This document shows positions 1 through 11,128 of a stretch of DNA of 64,000 nt, in pieces. The DNA is taken from assembly GCA_032622095.1 (NCBI GenBank), contig CP136062.1, forward strand, positions 134,950,960-135,014,959. The letters run 5' to 3'. A program made the translations under genes and the position numbers. Position 1 is the stretch's first letter. Each line of letters opens with the position of its first letter. The notes below the pieces were generated by a model, which ran no database searches, was not told the DNA's origin, and worked only from the letters and a program-made list of their open reading frames with translations. This DNA comes from Siphonodentalium dalli (taxonomy: Eukaryota > Mollusca > Scaphopoda > Gadilida > Siphonodentaliidae).

Positions 1-30
1 GCTTCTGTGACAAATTGTTCTGCTTTCTAG

Positions 31-101
31 ATGGGAAAGCCAACCTGAAGTGCGACGGATGGGTCCGCCACATATTAACAGACCAAGCAGCTGGCAACTT
101 G
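31..101 (+). other. possible small internal exon
   Basis: A pyrimidine-rich run ending TTTCTAG lies just before position 31 and GTAATT follows at 102, giving a 71-base exon candidate. The frame containing KCDGWVRH is open through it and continues upstream to the window edge and downstream to about 155. The Cys-x2-Trp spacing and a following His are loosely finger-like, and a clearer PHD-like finger lies 550 bases downstream, so both could belong to one decayed gene or transposon. I do not recognise the protein. The evidence is splice-like signals and an open frame only. Confidence 0.2.
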
Positions 102-130
102 GTAATTGCTAAATACTATTTATACAGCGC

Positions 131-234
131 ACTTATAGTACACATGCATGTGTTGTAGATTAAGTATACTCAAATAACACAAGATAACACACTTTCAGTA
201 CACATGCATGTGTATTAGATTAAGTATACTCAAA
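131..234. repeat. 60-bp tandem duplication
   Basis: The block at 131-180 recurs at 191-234 with few changes. Both copies contain GTACACATGCATGTG followed by AGATTAAGTATACTCAA, at an exact 60-base offset. It looks like a simple local duplication with no coding content. From 235 to 657 I see only AT-rich sequence and no supported gene. Confidence 0.8.
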
Positions 235-657
235 CAAAAGATATAAAATAATTAAAATAATAAGCATTATTGAAAAAAAACAAGATTTTATAAATACTAC
301 ATAAAAAAGAGAGTTGCTCAAACAATCTTGAAAAATTAAATTCTGCTTCCTATTTTTATTTAAATTCGAGCTTGGTGGTTCAGTGATTGATCATCTAGGT
401 GTCGAAAATGTTCAGTGTACAATGTAGAGTGTTTAAAACCGCCAAGCTCGACTCTAAAAGGGGGAAATGATAATCATTTAACATGTTTTTACAGAAATGA
501 TCCTACACAATTCTTATATCAAATAGCATGAGTCATTTCAGGACCACGGACACAGCATTTAAAATAATTGATCTTTCAAAGTACATTGAAACATTATATT
601 TCCTATATAATAATTTCAAGTAGAAACATTCAAGTTTCATGCAACTGTCTCCCATAG

Positions 658-918
658 GTACTGGAAGAGATAGCTGAAAAGGCGAGTGTCAAAACGGCTA
701 AGGTTAATACCAAAGAAACAAAGAACGTCGGCGGTAAACCATCTGCTAGAGCTAGCGCGGAACGTGATGAATTTCGGTGCATCTTCTGTGACGAGGTTTA
801 CGTTGAGCCGATAACGGTTGCTTGGATTCAGTGTCAACGATGCATGGAGTGGGCGCACGAGGACTGTTGAAGTGGACTCTTTCCCGGTGGCATGTTTATT
901 TGCTACATGTGCTCATAA
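658..918 (+). pseudogene. exon with PHD-like zinc finger, interrupted by one TGA
   Basis: The frame opens directly after an acceptor-like CCCATAG at 651-657. It runs through a basic linker into C-x2-C ... WIQCQRCMEWAHEDC ... ICYMC and stops at TAA 916-918. The C-x2-C / C-x2-C / H-x2-C / C-x2-C order is that of PHD-like fingers. Such fingers occur at the C-terminus of pogo/Tigger-type transposases and in ORF1 of CR1-like LINEs, as well as in host chromatin proteins. A single in-frame TGA at 868-870 sits immediately after the HEDC motif, and the same frame then carries the last C-x2-C pair. This suggests a recently disabled copy. Which parent family it comes from cannot be decided here. Confidence 0.55.
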
Positions 919-1480
919 TTGATTGTGTTTTACTGCAACATCGAAATGAAATAGATATTGGTTATGCATTTATTTGTTAATTAAAAACTGTTTGTTGTTT
1001 TATCTCAAACAAATGTTAATGTTCTGGGACAATAATATAGTAACATGCGGTCTGCAGACTTTCCATCATATGGAAAGGTTATGACACTTACCACGTAATC
1101 GCATATTAAATGTACTCAACCGGTAAGACGCTCCTAAATTACTTTTTCTTTGGCTTCGGGGGTAAAAAATATTTGATTCGAGTCGAGGAACCTACCCATC
1201 AAAGCTCAGAGTGATCAGATATCGATTATTGAAGTTTGTTATTTCTCGAGATGTGTAATAATATGTGGCCAGAAACACGTGGTCAAACGGAGGGTCTCGG
1301 ACAAAATTGCGGATAAGATGGATAACTCTAAAATCAAGTGGTGATTCGGTCAAATTTCGAGATACTTTAGTGATAATACGGTCATATTTTGTTGAACAAA
1401 ATGTCCAAATTTTGGGAAATTTGATACCATAGTTAACAGTGGTTAGCATTATTTTGTTGCAATAAATCGATTCTGATAAC
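919..1480. other. no supported gene
   Basis: AT-rich sequence between the finger exon and the first TTAA MITE. A reverse-strand open frame of about 150 codons overlaps this stretch and the MITE, but it has no recognisable domain and part of it is MITE sequence, so it is not called a gene. Confidence 0.5.
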
Positions 1481-1981
1481 TTAAAGACACGGTTGGCCTT
1501 GGTGGTGGGTATCCTGTGAAAATATCCCCACCCGTCAAAAACCGCCACAAACAGAAAGAACATCAAAATGTAGATAGACTTGTCCGTATACAAATAAGAA
1601 ATATCACATAAACAGTATGTTATGGTCATATGTTTGACCATTGTTATGTAAACAGAAGCGTAAAAAGTTACTTTTCTGGTGTTTGTTTATATTATGATGG
1701 TAAACATAAAGAGCGTTTTTTGTTGGTGAATACCTGATATGGAACTAATAAAGAGCGTTTATGTCATTTGTATGTGATTAGCCAGTAGCATTGTGCTGTC
1801 TTCTGTAACACAATCAGGCTCTTGCTTAGGTAAAATATAATAGGTCTTTATGGCAACATGCTGTTTACGCGATGGTCATGGTATATATGAACGGAACTGT
1901 ATGCGTTTTACTGTTTTTTTGTTTACGGTGTTTGGAACAAAAATTAATATTTTCGACAATTAAGGCCGCACGTGCCTTTAA
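1481..1981 (+). mobile_element. TTAA-flanked MITE, copy 1
   Basis: A 493-bp body (1485-1977) lies between two TTAA tetranucleotides (1481-1484 and 1978-1981). Its ends form an imperfect 14-bp terminal inverted repeat, AGACACGGTTGGCC at the left and GGCCGCACGTGCCT at the right. It has no coding capacity. The same sequence recurs at 12754-13247, in split form at 35562-35925 plus 43140-43232, and in diverged form at 57450-57963. Duplication of TTAA is the hallmark of piggyBac-type transposition, so a piggyBac-like transposase is the likely mobiliser. No such transposase is in the window. Confidence 0.9.
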
Positions 1982-3134
1982 GAAAACTGCTAAAAATCCA
2001 GAAAATATTTCCCATATATGTCGATTATGAATATACCAAGAAACGACCATGCCAAAATTGATTTTAAAAGAGGGAGAGAGGCTAAAATTATAAATGCAAT
2101 ACTTAGAAATTAAAGGGGGCAACTAGGTCACCAATATCATGAATAAATTATCAATGGATAATTAAACTTACCGAATAGGCAGAAAATACCAACAAACAAA
2201 AAAACCAACCGATACAAGGATATACAGCAACCGATAGCTGTGAAAAATAATGGAAGTAGGCTGACTAATATATAATCACATCCGCCAAACTTTTTGCTAA
2301 CACCTAATTTGAATGATTTTGGAGCAAATTATGAACACAAGTCATATGAATTAAATTGGTCACAAAATGGTTCTTGCTATAGATCTCCTGCGTGTGTGCT
2401 CTAAGAAGATTTGATAGGAAAATTGTTAATGTTAATTGTTGTATATTGAACATTTATTCATAATATGTATATCCAAAAAGATGTGAGCCAAGGAAGTACA
2501 GAACTTGTGATAGTGGAATTATCAGTTATGTAGGGTCAATCTAAAAAATAATTATCCTTAAGCCATACTGTGGTAGTCTGAGATCTTTACAATACATAAC
2601 TGGTATTACAGAATTTAACCTGAGGACATGGCACTACACTACAACCTTATTCTAAATGTAGTTTACATGGGTGGATATATATCAAACAGTTTCTAAATAA
2701 CCTAGAAATAAATTGAGTTATAATGGCATAACTTGTGGAGCCAAGAGCCGATTAAATCCCATATGAAAATCAAGAGGTATTTTGTACAAAATGTTGACCA
2801 TACCCAAAACGCTGGGTGGGTGTGTACAATCATTGGGTGCTCTCATACAACTGACTCAAAGTAATGATGTCGCATTGTTGAGAATGAATTTGACAATGGG
2901 TAGCATTGTTTTGAGTCGGTGTCATTAAAAATCTAGAGGATTTTGGAAGCTAATGGTCACGTGAGAGTCAAGAAATAGAGGGACCCCAAAAATAATGCAG
3001 CGTGCTCACATAAATTTGAGTGAAACGGTCAATTAACGCAATGTATAACCTCGTGGATAATTAGGGAAATATAGAATTTGGCACCTAACTACCCGGTATG
3101 AAGGAACCCAATACGGATTTTGTTTTATTTACAG
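1982..3134. other. no supported gene
   Basis: About 1.15 kb of AT-rich sequence between the MITE and the finger exon. I saw no domain, RNA gene or clear repeat. Short open frames here lack splice or domain support. Confidence 0.5.
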
Positions 3135-3233
3135 ATGGCGATAGATAAATGTTGGGTCGAAGGTTGCGGCCAAAGCTTTACAGCCAAGAAATTATTCAGC
3201 CAGCCCATGTACTACAGATGGCATGCCCGTGGT
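3135..3233 (+). CDS. isolated exon encoding a Cys/His finger-like motif
   Basis: A strong acceptor (TTTTATTTACAG, ending 3134) and a strong donor (GTAAGT at 3234) bound 99 bases, exactly 33 codons in one open frame. The peptide starts at ATG and includes CWVEGCGQSF and YRWHARG. This is a C-x4-C pair followed by an aromatic residue and a His, resembling the first part of a C2H2 finger. The consensus splice sites and phase-0 length argue for a real or recently real exon. No flanking exon can be identified because Copia sequence begins within about 200 bp. The gene is not recognised. Confidence 0.45.
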
Positions 3234-3461
3234 GTAAGTGCAGGAAGGCATTACCGCTCTGCCTTTAACCGCTCTCTTCAATGTTCATGTGTAACTCTTC
3301 AATTCGTCTTCGCCGCCCTATGATCTCACTGTTCGACTTCCGGTAGCTGATTGACTCAATTGAGCGGAATTCCGGGTAATGGAAACATTCACCGTATGTT
3401 TTTTCTTTCTTTTTCTTTAAAAGTCTTTGTACAGGAATATACAATGATTATCTGATAACTT

Positions 3462-4333
3462 TTATATATCTAGAGAAATCCTTCCTGTTTGAAGGATTGC
3501 CCGTAGTTGCTGTCCTGAAGCTCCTCTTTTAGTTAAACAGTTAGCAAACTGTTCACTTCCTGGACACCAACGAACACTTCGAATCTCCTTTCTATCCAAA
3601 GATTGTTTAATGGATCCAATGTCAATTCGTAAACGTTTCTCGTCCACCAATTTTGTTGATTGAATCGCTTCAACTACGCTTCTATTGTCCACGTAAACAT
3701 ATATGTGAAGGTCTGATTCGTTTGCTGAAGTTATCTCAATAACAAGGTTATGTAAATCGCTTCATCAATTCATTGTAATAAACTCATAGTTTCTGCAGCC
3801 AGAGTACTTCTGACAACTCTTTTGATTTTGTTGCAACTCCACGATAATGGACAGCACCGTTTTCCATCTCCGACCAAGAAGACTGTACAACCCATTGTAC
3901 TGCTAATACCATCAGCCATATTAGCATATGCATCATCCGTAAACACAACTAGCCTCCAGTGATTTGCTGATATGTCTCCCAGATTGCTAAACATTATTTC
4001 TGATTTGTCACCATTCACTTTACTGATAATCTTGCATGCTTTCTGTAAATCCTCCACAGTAGCTTTCTTTAGTTTGGTACTGAGTTCAATCAGCTCAAAA
4101 GATAGATCAGGTCGACTTCCATAAACCATCCAGTTCACACTGCCAACTAAAGATCTCAGGTGTGTATACTCTGTACTGCTCAGCTCATCATCTTTCTGCT
4201 TGATAGGTGATAGCTTAGCAATGTCAATTTGATTATTTTGATCCAAAATGATTCCTTCCTCAATTTGTTTAATATTGAGTCCCACGTAGGAAAAATGCCA
4301 CTCAGATTTTCTACCAGCCACAAATCTCTTCAT
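3462..4333 (-). pseudogene. Copia RT C-terminal part and RNase H
   Basis: Two adjacent frames (4333-3770 and 3692-3462) encode the end of a Copia polyprotein. The first has YTHLRSLVGSVNWM and RPDLSFE, the connection region after the RT palm. It continues into RNase H with FTDDAYANMAD (first catalytic Asp) and RSTLAAETMSLLQ (catalytic Glu). The second frame holds MDNRSVVEAI (catalytic Asp) and ends at a natural-looking stop. Between 3770 and 3692 the frame changes, so the copy cannot make a single polyprotein. Identification is from Copia RNase H motif order. Confidence 0.8.
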
Positions 4334-4767
4334 AAGTCCAATAATAACATGATTATCGAATTCTCAAGTTTCAGCACGCAGGAAGTCATCGATATGAGTG
4401 AGAAGCAAACCAGATAGTTCATTATCACAAGATTTCATGAATAATTGTTTCAGTTCTCCAATAACGCTTTCGTAAAATTGTCTAGCAGCATCACTAAGTC
4501 CATACAACTTTTCAAAAGCCAAACTTTCCCGTCAGCATATGCTTCTTTTGGAGGAGAGATGAAATCAGCACGATCCAGAGGTTTTCGTTGCAAAAATACA
4601 GATTTAATATATGTAGTTTGGATTTTCCATCCTTTGCTCGCAGCTACAGTTAGAAAAACTCTGATTGCTATTTTATTAACTGTTGGAGAGTCTTTCGGAA
4701 CACATACACTTTCCTCGTATCCCCTAGCCACTAATCTAGCTCTCACTTCCTCGCCTTTGTACCACAT
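4334..4767 (-). pseudogene. Copia reverse transcriptase N-terminal and palm region
   Basis: The 4767-4450 frame carries ARLVARGYEE and SPTVNKIAIRVFLTVAA, typical of the start of Copia RT. It continues to a fingers/palm segment (YIKSVFLQRKPL), where the usual Asp before Lys-Ser is replaced by Tyr-Ile. The next frame, about 4450-4334, contains THIDDFLRAET, the position of the catalytic xDD pair, followed by an in-frame stop. At least one frameshift separates the two segments. The catalytic pair is intact but the protein is broken. Confidence 0.75.
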
Positions 4768-5030
4768 AATCTATCGAGTTGAAATTAAAGGTTGAGCACA
4801 GAATTCAACTTCTTTGTAGGTGTCAAATGTTTTGAGGTTTTCTAGTTCCACATCCTTGGCTTTTACACATTCCTCACTATTTTCTTTTCTTCGTAACAAA
4901 TGTTAGAAAAAACAGACATAACAGTAGAATCATCGTGTTTCCATATAATATAATCACTGTCCGCACTACACTTATCTCCAGATTCACCTCTAATGTTCCA
5001 CCATGTATTCTGTCATTTGATTTGAGACTT

Positions 5031-5423
5031 TCAGAAATTTTTAAACCATCTTGGAGAACAGCTGCTGAAGCTTCTTGAGCATTGTTTATCACACTCATCA
5101 TTTTGTACTATAAGTTCGAAAATTTCCGGTTTAACATGCACATTTGAATCACAATTACTAGTAGAATTGATTTTCTCATTTGAATCCTCACCAGAAATGA
5201 AATCACAGTTTGCTTTGACTAGACAAATTGGGGATACTCTGAGAAATGATCCTCCATGCCTTATAACTATGAATTTTCCATCTTGAAACACCACTGTGGC
5301 CCTATATGGCGCTTCTATATTCAACTGAGAAGCCACATCACGAATTTCGTCATTTGAAAACGCACCACCATTGTCAGAGAATAGGGATTTCATCAGACCG
5401 AAGTTTACAACCCAATGTGTCAT
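5031..5423 (-). pseudogene. Copia integrase fragment
   Basis: The frame contains SLFSDNGGAFSNDEI, matching the second catalytic Asp region of retroviral-type integrases. It soon passes into unrelated-looking sequence, then PYRATVVFQDGKFIVIRHGG, a segment typical of the Copia integrase-RT linker. The expected third catalytic Glu region is not visible, so part of the core was probably deleted. It lies directly downstream of the GAG-pre-integrase segment in element order. Confidence 0.7.
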
Positions 5424-5425
5424 TA

Positions 5426-5860
5426 TTATTCTATAATTTCACTTGATTTCTTACTATGCTCAAAACAGACAGTTAGTCTAGACCACATGCCAATGAGATG
5501 CCATATCCAAGAGTTATTCCACTTTTTGAGATCCATGGCAATTCTTTCATTAAAGCTCCTTGCAATAGGCATTGAAACCACTGTACGTGCAGGTGTAACA
5601 GCATATTGTTTACATAGATCACAATTCCTTTGAATATTGTCCAAACAATCACTGTAACTTTCTTGCCAGGTGCCTGCTTCTTTTATTAGAGCAATGAGTC
5701 TCTTATTGGATGGATGAGCGAACTGTCTGTGTAGCTTTTTCAGTGCTTTTGATAATTCAGAACACGCGTCTGAAAGGCGCACAACATTCACACTATCAAT
5801 GGACACATCTTGTGTTATAGGTAAATAGTAATGTCCAGATGTAGTCAAGTTAAGAGTCAC
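5426..5860 (-). pseudogene. Copia GAG-pre-integrase domain and start of integrase
   Basis: The peptide has RQFAHPSNKRLIALIKEAG followed by CDLCKQY, the His and C-x2-C part of the HHCC zinc module of Copia elements. RIAMDLKKW then supplies the first catalytic Asp of the integrase core, followed by WSRLTVCFEHSKKS. The frame runs off into the next integrase frame at about 5426. The upstream protease part of the same element lies beyond the hAT insertion at 9952. Confidence 0.8.
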
Positions 5861-6866
5861 TTTCTGTCCAAGAATTCTATAGCATCATTGACAAGAACCA
5901 CCTTCACATTGGCTCTCTTCTAGAGATGGGCGGTTTTGATTTTTTACGTTCGGTTTCGGTTTTTCTGGGAGAAAAACCTCGGTTTCGGTTCGGTTTTCGG
6001 TTTTTTTTTACTAGATAGTGAAATTAGACTGAAATACATACAATTTGAGTATATACTTTCAAAGTAACCGTAATTAGAGTCAATAATGTCCCAATAACGT
6101 TGAATATTTGAGGAAGGAAATGCGATCACAGGTAAACGGGACAAAAATGCCGACGTAAACTGAATCCAAAGCGATAAGATGATACAATTCGGTATTTAAA
6201 AAAAATAAACACCCCCATCTTCACTATTTATCCCTTTCTGACATGTTTAAAACATATTTATCATATTATATGCATTAGTATCTGAAAATTCAACCGCAAA
6301 CAGCAGCAAATTCACAACCAGTGGGCGTCCTTGACCTGACTGTATAACAATTCTTGACACGTGCATGATTGACCCACATTCAATGACTGCGGTGTGATCG
6401 CTTTGATGTCTCATCATGTCCGTGATGTTGCGACATATTTTACAAGCTGCACATGGCTGCAACCTTCTACCAAATTACGTCACATCGGAATGTCCAGACG
6501 ATCAAAGTGTTCATACCATTTACTTGGTTTAGTTTTCGAGTTAGCAGACGCTTCCATTTTTTTGGTTGGCGATTATCGCCTTATTTGGACTTGTGCTCGG
6601 CATTTAGTTTACACCATATTAGATAACATTTCAGGCAACATATATTCTCATAAAATTTGGAAATACAGAATGAGTCTGAGGCAGAGTCAAAGATTGGGAA
6701 TGTTCATAGTATTTATTGACCCCTTTACTAGGGCTTCACATGAAATTAAGAAAAATGAAAAAGATCAATGGAATTTAACTTTGATTGGCCATGATCACAA
6801 ACACAAACAGAATGTTGATAGAAATATTAGAAACATAACTTTTGTCACAAAGTAATCATGGCTCAT

Positions 6867-8541
6867 TCATTGACTGAGATTGTGATTTAAAAACACCAAC
6901 TGTTCCGCGTGTTTCGGCTTTAGATTGCTGCGTCTATCGGAGATAACTAATCCGGATTTACTGAAAATTCGCTCAGACGGAACTGATGTTGCTGGAACAC
7001 ACAGGTACTCCCTAGCAATAGGTGCCACATTGGGATATTTAATCATATGGTCTGCCCACCACACAAATGGGGAATCAGTTGGATCTATGACATCATCCAT
7101 GAAAGCACTAAGCTCCCGTCTTAGAACAACTTTCAGTTTTTCCGTTTTATCAGTGTCCATCTTACGTTTCTCTGCAACTTTCATTTTGAATCTGCTCCAA
7201 AAATCTCGCTTTACTTCTGGCTGAGGTTGAGTGGATGTAGTTGCCAAATCACTTGTGACAGAAGTTGAACTGCTTGGTTTGTTATCAACTGAATTAGAAG
7301 CAACATATGAACTAATACTCCCAGCTGATTTTTTTGCAGCTGAACACGTGAGGCTTTGTTTTTCTTCCATCGTGGATAGAACGGATTCCACAATTGTGGA
7401 CACAGCTTCTTCAGAACAGAAAGCATATTGTTTGAATCGAGGGTCTAACAATGTTGCAATTCCAAAAAGCTTATGTGTCTCATAGTCAGGCCACCTAGAT
7501 TTGATGTTTTGTATCACCTGTGTCCCAAAACAGTCCATTTCTGATGCTTCCATATCATCACATAGAGTATTTAGAACAGGTATCACCATAGAGAGAGAGT
7601 AGAATATTTTGTGGCCGACATTATCACTGTTGCGTCCTCGAATGGCCTGAGAACTTTCATATATTCTTCTGCCGTTTTCCACTCGTGGTCTAACAGATTT
7701 GTCACCTTCAGTTTCGGAAGTGATGCCATCACAGCCGATAATGGCAACTTCAGTGTAACCAACCTCTCCATCATATAGTAGGTGGAATTCCATCTTGTTT
7801 CACATTCTCCCTTCAATTTATGTGGAATCATATTCATAGCTGACTGCATTTGGTTAAGTTCAGCAGTAGATTTGGCACTGTGATTAAAGAAACTAACAAT
7901 GTTCTTACATTTCGCAATCAAATTGTTTACCCCCTTAAAAATACTTTGAGTGAGTCCTTTATGACAAGTTGGAGTGTGTGAGCGAAGCAGTTCATGTAGG
8001 TATATTTATCAGGGAGAAGTCTACCAGCCTTTCTTACATTAGCTGCATTATCTGAGACGACATATAGTTTTATGGCATCAATGTTTTTGTTTGGTAACCA
8101 CCCATTCAGGCTTTCAGTAATTTCATTAGAAATATTTTCTCCAGTGTGCGACTGTGGCATGTATGTAACATCCATACATGCATCTCTCGGTGTGAATTAT
8201 TTTGTTAAGAAATGTCCTGTTAGTGACATAAATGCATACTTTGCTCGTGAAGTCCAGTGGTATGTCGTGAGAGCTAAGCAATCAACATCATTTAACTCGA
8301 GGCGTATTCCAGCTTTGATATCATCATATAGATTGGGAATTAAACTTAGACGCAGGTCACGTCTCGTGGGTATTTGATATGATGGCTGAATGGTAGATAT
8401 GAATTGCCTGAATTCCTTGTCCGCGACAATCGAATGCGGCTGGTAGTCCAAACAGATCATCTCCACCAGTTTTCGTGTGCCATACTTCTGACGTTTCTCA
8501 GATTGATCCCATTTATTGGCTTTCAGATATTGATGGATAGT
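6867..8541 (-). pseudogene. hAT transposase exon 2, three small lesions
   Basis: A polypyrimidine tract and CAG acceptor precede 8541. The exon then reads TIHQYLKAN ... EMICLDYQPHSIV, followed by WTSRAKYAFMSLTGHF and a DNAANVRKAG ... CFAHTLQLVIKDSL block. Next come ETRWNSTYYMMERL, WWADHMIKYPNVAPIAREYL and the hATC dimerisation motif PATSVPSERIFSKSG, ending near 6867. The order is that of complete ZBED-type hAT transposases. Three lesions are visible: an in-frame TAA at 8197-8199, a frameshift near 7930, and a frameshift near 7605 in a CT dinucleotide run. The domains are otherwise complete, so inactivation looks recent. Confidence 0.85.
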
Positions 8542-9391
8542 CTGAAATGAGACAGGAGAAAAATCCTCAGACACAAATTCACATAAAGTATAATTTATAT
8601 TATAGATCGTTCTATTAATAAAATAATAATTTGAAGATGTATCTTTATCTTATATCGTTGTAACCGCGTTGAAATTGAACTTCTCAAGTTGAATCAAGTC
8701 GGGTATAGGCCTACATGTATGTTACAATTGTACCAGATATACATTCAAATTAACCTCTCTTACAAATGCAGTATATACCCATAGAGACCCTCTCCCGTTA
8801 ATCTTAGCAGCACCAGATCGCGCTACCTGCGTACAGTACTTGACTACTGTACCGGGCATTACGTGTACGATGACACGTTATCACCCATTTCACATCGGGT
8901 CCCCACTCCCAGCAGATATCTACTACATTCTATATATGTTTAGGCCTACTCTATGATTAATATCTCATTCTGCAAATACATGTGTCCAGGTAAGTGCCGA
9001 GTACACAGATACTACAGTCGGAATTGACTGAGATAAATATAAACGCTTAAAACACAGCCATTACTGTTGCCGACAATGACTAAAATTAATATTAAGTAAC
9101 GCCCACCGTGCACCCCCCAATGGGCCCCATCACCAACACGACGTATTTTTTTCCACCAATGTGTTGCGTTCTAAAAATAGATCTCGAGTGCGACATGGGG
9201 TTGTGTTTGAAAGAATCACACGCATTTACGTCGCAAGAGTTGCATTGGTTCTAGTGTCTAAGTGTCAAAATAATTATTCGAAAATGGAATTCTAGTTCAA
9301 CATTAGTTCATGTATATGGGTTCATGTTTGATGGGTGAATTATTGTTAACTTGTCTCTCGATTCAAACGAAGTACTTCGCAAAATACTCAC

Positions 9392-9664
9392 GGATGCTGT
9401 TCGCTTTGGCTTTGCACTGGACCTGGCTGCAGCTCGTTGGCCTCGTTCCCCGATTGCCTGTCTGAGCTTTTGGTACTCAGACTTATGATTCGTTTCAACA
9501 TGTCTGGCCAGGTTGCTTGTATTTGCGTGCTCGGATACGACGATTCTATTACATATCAAACAGCGACATGTTTTGGAGTCGTCTCCAGTTAAACGCGTAA
9601 AATAACTCCAGACAGGGCTTTTTGTTGAACCCTGTCCTTCGTTATTTTCATTTTGTTCGGCCAT
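9392..9664 (-). CDS. hAT transposase exon 1 (BED zinc finger)
   Basis: The frame opens with ATG at 9664 and encodes a BED finger: SPVWSYFTRL, then CRCLICNRIV (C-x2-C), then NLARHVETNH (H-x4-H). A basic tail follows. BED fingers bind DNA at the transposon ends in hAT transposases. A donor GTGAGT begins at 9391, so the exon is 273 bases, exactly 91 codons. It joins in phase 0 to an acceptor at 8542-8544. The intron (8542-9391, 850 bp) shows no other feature. This exon itself is intact. Confidence 0.8.
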
Positions 9665-9951
9665 GTTTTGAAAAAGAACAAAAACAGTCGCCTACGATAT
9701 TATAACAACACATATCTGAGACGAAATGGACACATTCCGATATAATATTGACCAGAGAGGCCGATAATTTGATAACAATATCAACTAATAAGTACCTGGG
9801 GAGGTATAATAAGTCGATTTAAGTGAAAAATAAACATAAAAAAAAAACCGTAATGTCGGTTTGAGCAGAATCGCGTCGGTCGGTTTTCGGTTTATTGTTA
9901 AAAACCGAAACCGAGTTGTTTTCTCGGTTAACCGCCCATCACTACTCTCTT

Positions 9952-10440
9952 CGTAGCACTTCTGCTACGTTTTAATAGTGATGTGACATCCTGCCAACAC
10001 TGCTGGTATATCATACTCTGCTAATAATTGAAGTTTGGTTCCAACACCGAATTTAATTATCTTTTCCCCGGGGTAACAACTCACGTTATTTTTAGCATTG
10101 GAATTCAGAGTCTATAATGTTTCCATCCACGATTTTCCACACACTGTACTGCTACATGCACCGTCTAAAGTAACACAATTTTGAGCTTCCATTCCCAATT
10201 GCGCAACTTCTGATTTATTGAATCCAGTGAACAAAACAACATTCTCTCCTTTATCGTGATCAACTATGTTACTTTGTTAGAAATGTTCTCACAACTATCG
10301 GGGCAGGATTTCAAAAAGTGACGATACATACCACATGCCGTGCAGGTTAGAGGACGTCCATCAAATTCCGCTGGATTAACAGGTCTACTTTTATTGGATC
10401 GTTGATCCATATCTCTTATGGGACGTCGCTCATAAAGTCA
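9952..10440 (-). pseudogene. Copia gag zinc knuckle and protease
   Basis: On the minus strand, about 10370-10290 encodes CTACGMYRHFLKSC, a C-x2-C-x4-H-x4-C zinc knuckle of a gag nucleocapsid. After a stop and a frame change, LDGACSSTVCGKSWMETL follows. This has the form of the aspartic protease active-site region of this Copia group (Asp followed by small residues and Cys-Ser-Ser). These are the parts expected immediately upstream of the GAG-pre-integrase domain found beyond the hAT at 5860, which proves the two halves belong together. Confidence 0.75.
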
Positions 10441-11128
10441 TCCATGCCATCCACCCCTGTTTTTGTTATTCCATTGAAAATTCCGTTATTTCACATATCC
10501 TGCAGCTAATACATATGCTACCACTCAGCGCTGCATCTCACGGATACAATCATCCATGAATTGTGATTAACAATTAATGATCCATGTGAAATCAAGTTGT
10601 TTTATCTGTTAATATTGTGTGTGAAAATCAAGGCCACCATAATGAATAAATTCATCTATTGAGAATTAAGTTTTTGTCATTTCATGGTACCACAACCAGA
10701 CAGAGTAGCCTAGCTACATGTCGGTCCAACAATAATTATCGGCCAAAAGCTCAGGAATGGAAGAATGAAACATTTTGCGTGTGTAGTTACGGAAAATTGT
10801 ATGTCTGCAACCGTACAACGGCCGGAACGGAACCGTCTCACAAAACAGTACTCGTCGATTCCAAATAGATCAAGGAAGAAACGCTCGAGTTACTGTGCCT
10901 TTTAGCCTTTTGAGAGGCCAACGGAAAGAAACCACGTATATTTATATATACTCAAACCGAAGATATACCTCAGATCAGTTTTATAGACGAGTTTTTTCCC
11001 GTGTGAGCATGTAATGGACGAGTTGCATCGATTTACGGAGTTTCAACACATGCCAACCAGAAATTAAGTTTAAAGTGGTGCATTCGAACACATAAAATGG
11101 CCGATGGTGTTTCCATTCTCTGAACATT
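10441..11128. other. no supported gene
   Basis: This stretch should hold the rest of the Copia gag and its 5' LTR, but I could not recognise a primer-binding site or LTR ends. The short forward frame near 10659-10868 has no domain. No other structure was seen. Confidence 0.4.

Larger units (their letters stand above)
5913..9951 (-). mobile_element. hAT DNA transposon inserted in Copia, with 8-bp target duplication
   Basis: The element body is 5921-9943. Its ends are TAGAGATGGGCGGTT at the left and AACCGCCCATCACTA at the right, an inverted repeat differing at one base of 15. The host octamer CTCTCTTC is duplicated exactly at 5913-5920 and 9944-9951, as expected of hAT elements. Subterminal GGTTTCGGTTTT-type repeats lie at both ends. 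The interior encodes a two-exon BED-finger transposase on the minus strand. Copia reads continuously on either side, so the hAT landed after the Copia element. Confidence 0.95.
3400..10440 (-). mobile_element. decayed Ty1/Copia retrotransposon split by a hAT insertion
   Basis: Reading right to left, the pieces are in Copia order: gag zinc knuckle and protease (10390-9952), then after the hAT insertion GAG-pre-integrase (5860), integrase, reverse transcriptase and RNase H (to 3462). Integrase preceding RT defines Copia against Gypsy. A purine-rich tract on the minus strand lies just beyond RNase H (about 3402-3422), where a polypurine tract is expected. Long terminal repeats could not be identified. 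Several frameshifts and stops show the copy is dead. Confidence 0.85.

Noticed and set aside
868-870. TGA in the PHD-like exon as a selenocysteine codon
   Set aside because: No hairpin resembling a SECIS element was seen downstream and the finger does not need Sec at that place; a disabling mutation is simpler.
1192-1641. 149-codon reverse-strand open frame
   Set aside because: Half of it is TTAA MITE sequence, it has no domain, and the equivalent frame is not kept in the other MITE copies.
3400-10440. Ty3/Gypsy assignment for the 3-10 kb retroelement
   Set aside because: Integrase precedes RT in reading order and the GAG-pre-integrase module is present, which is the Copia arrangement.
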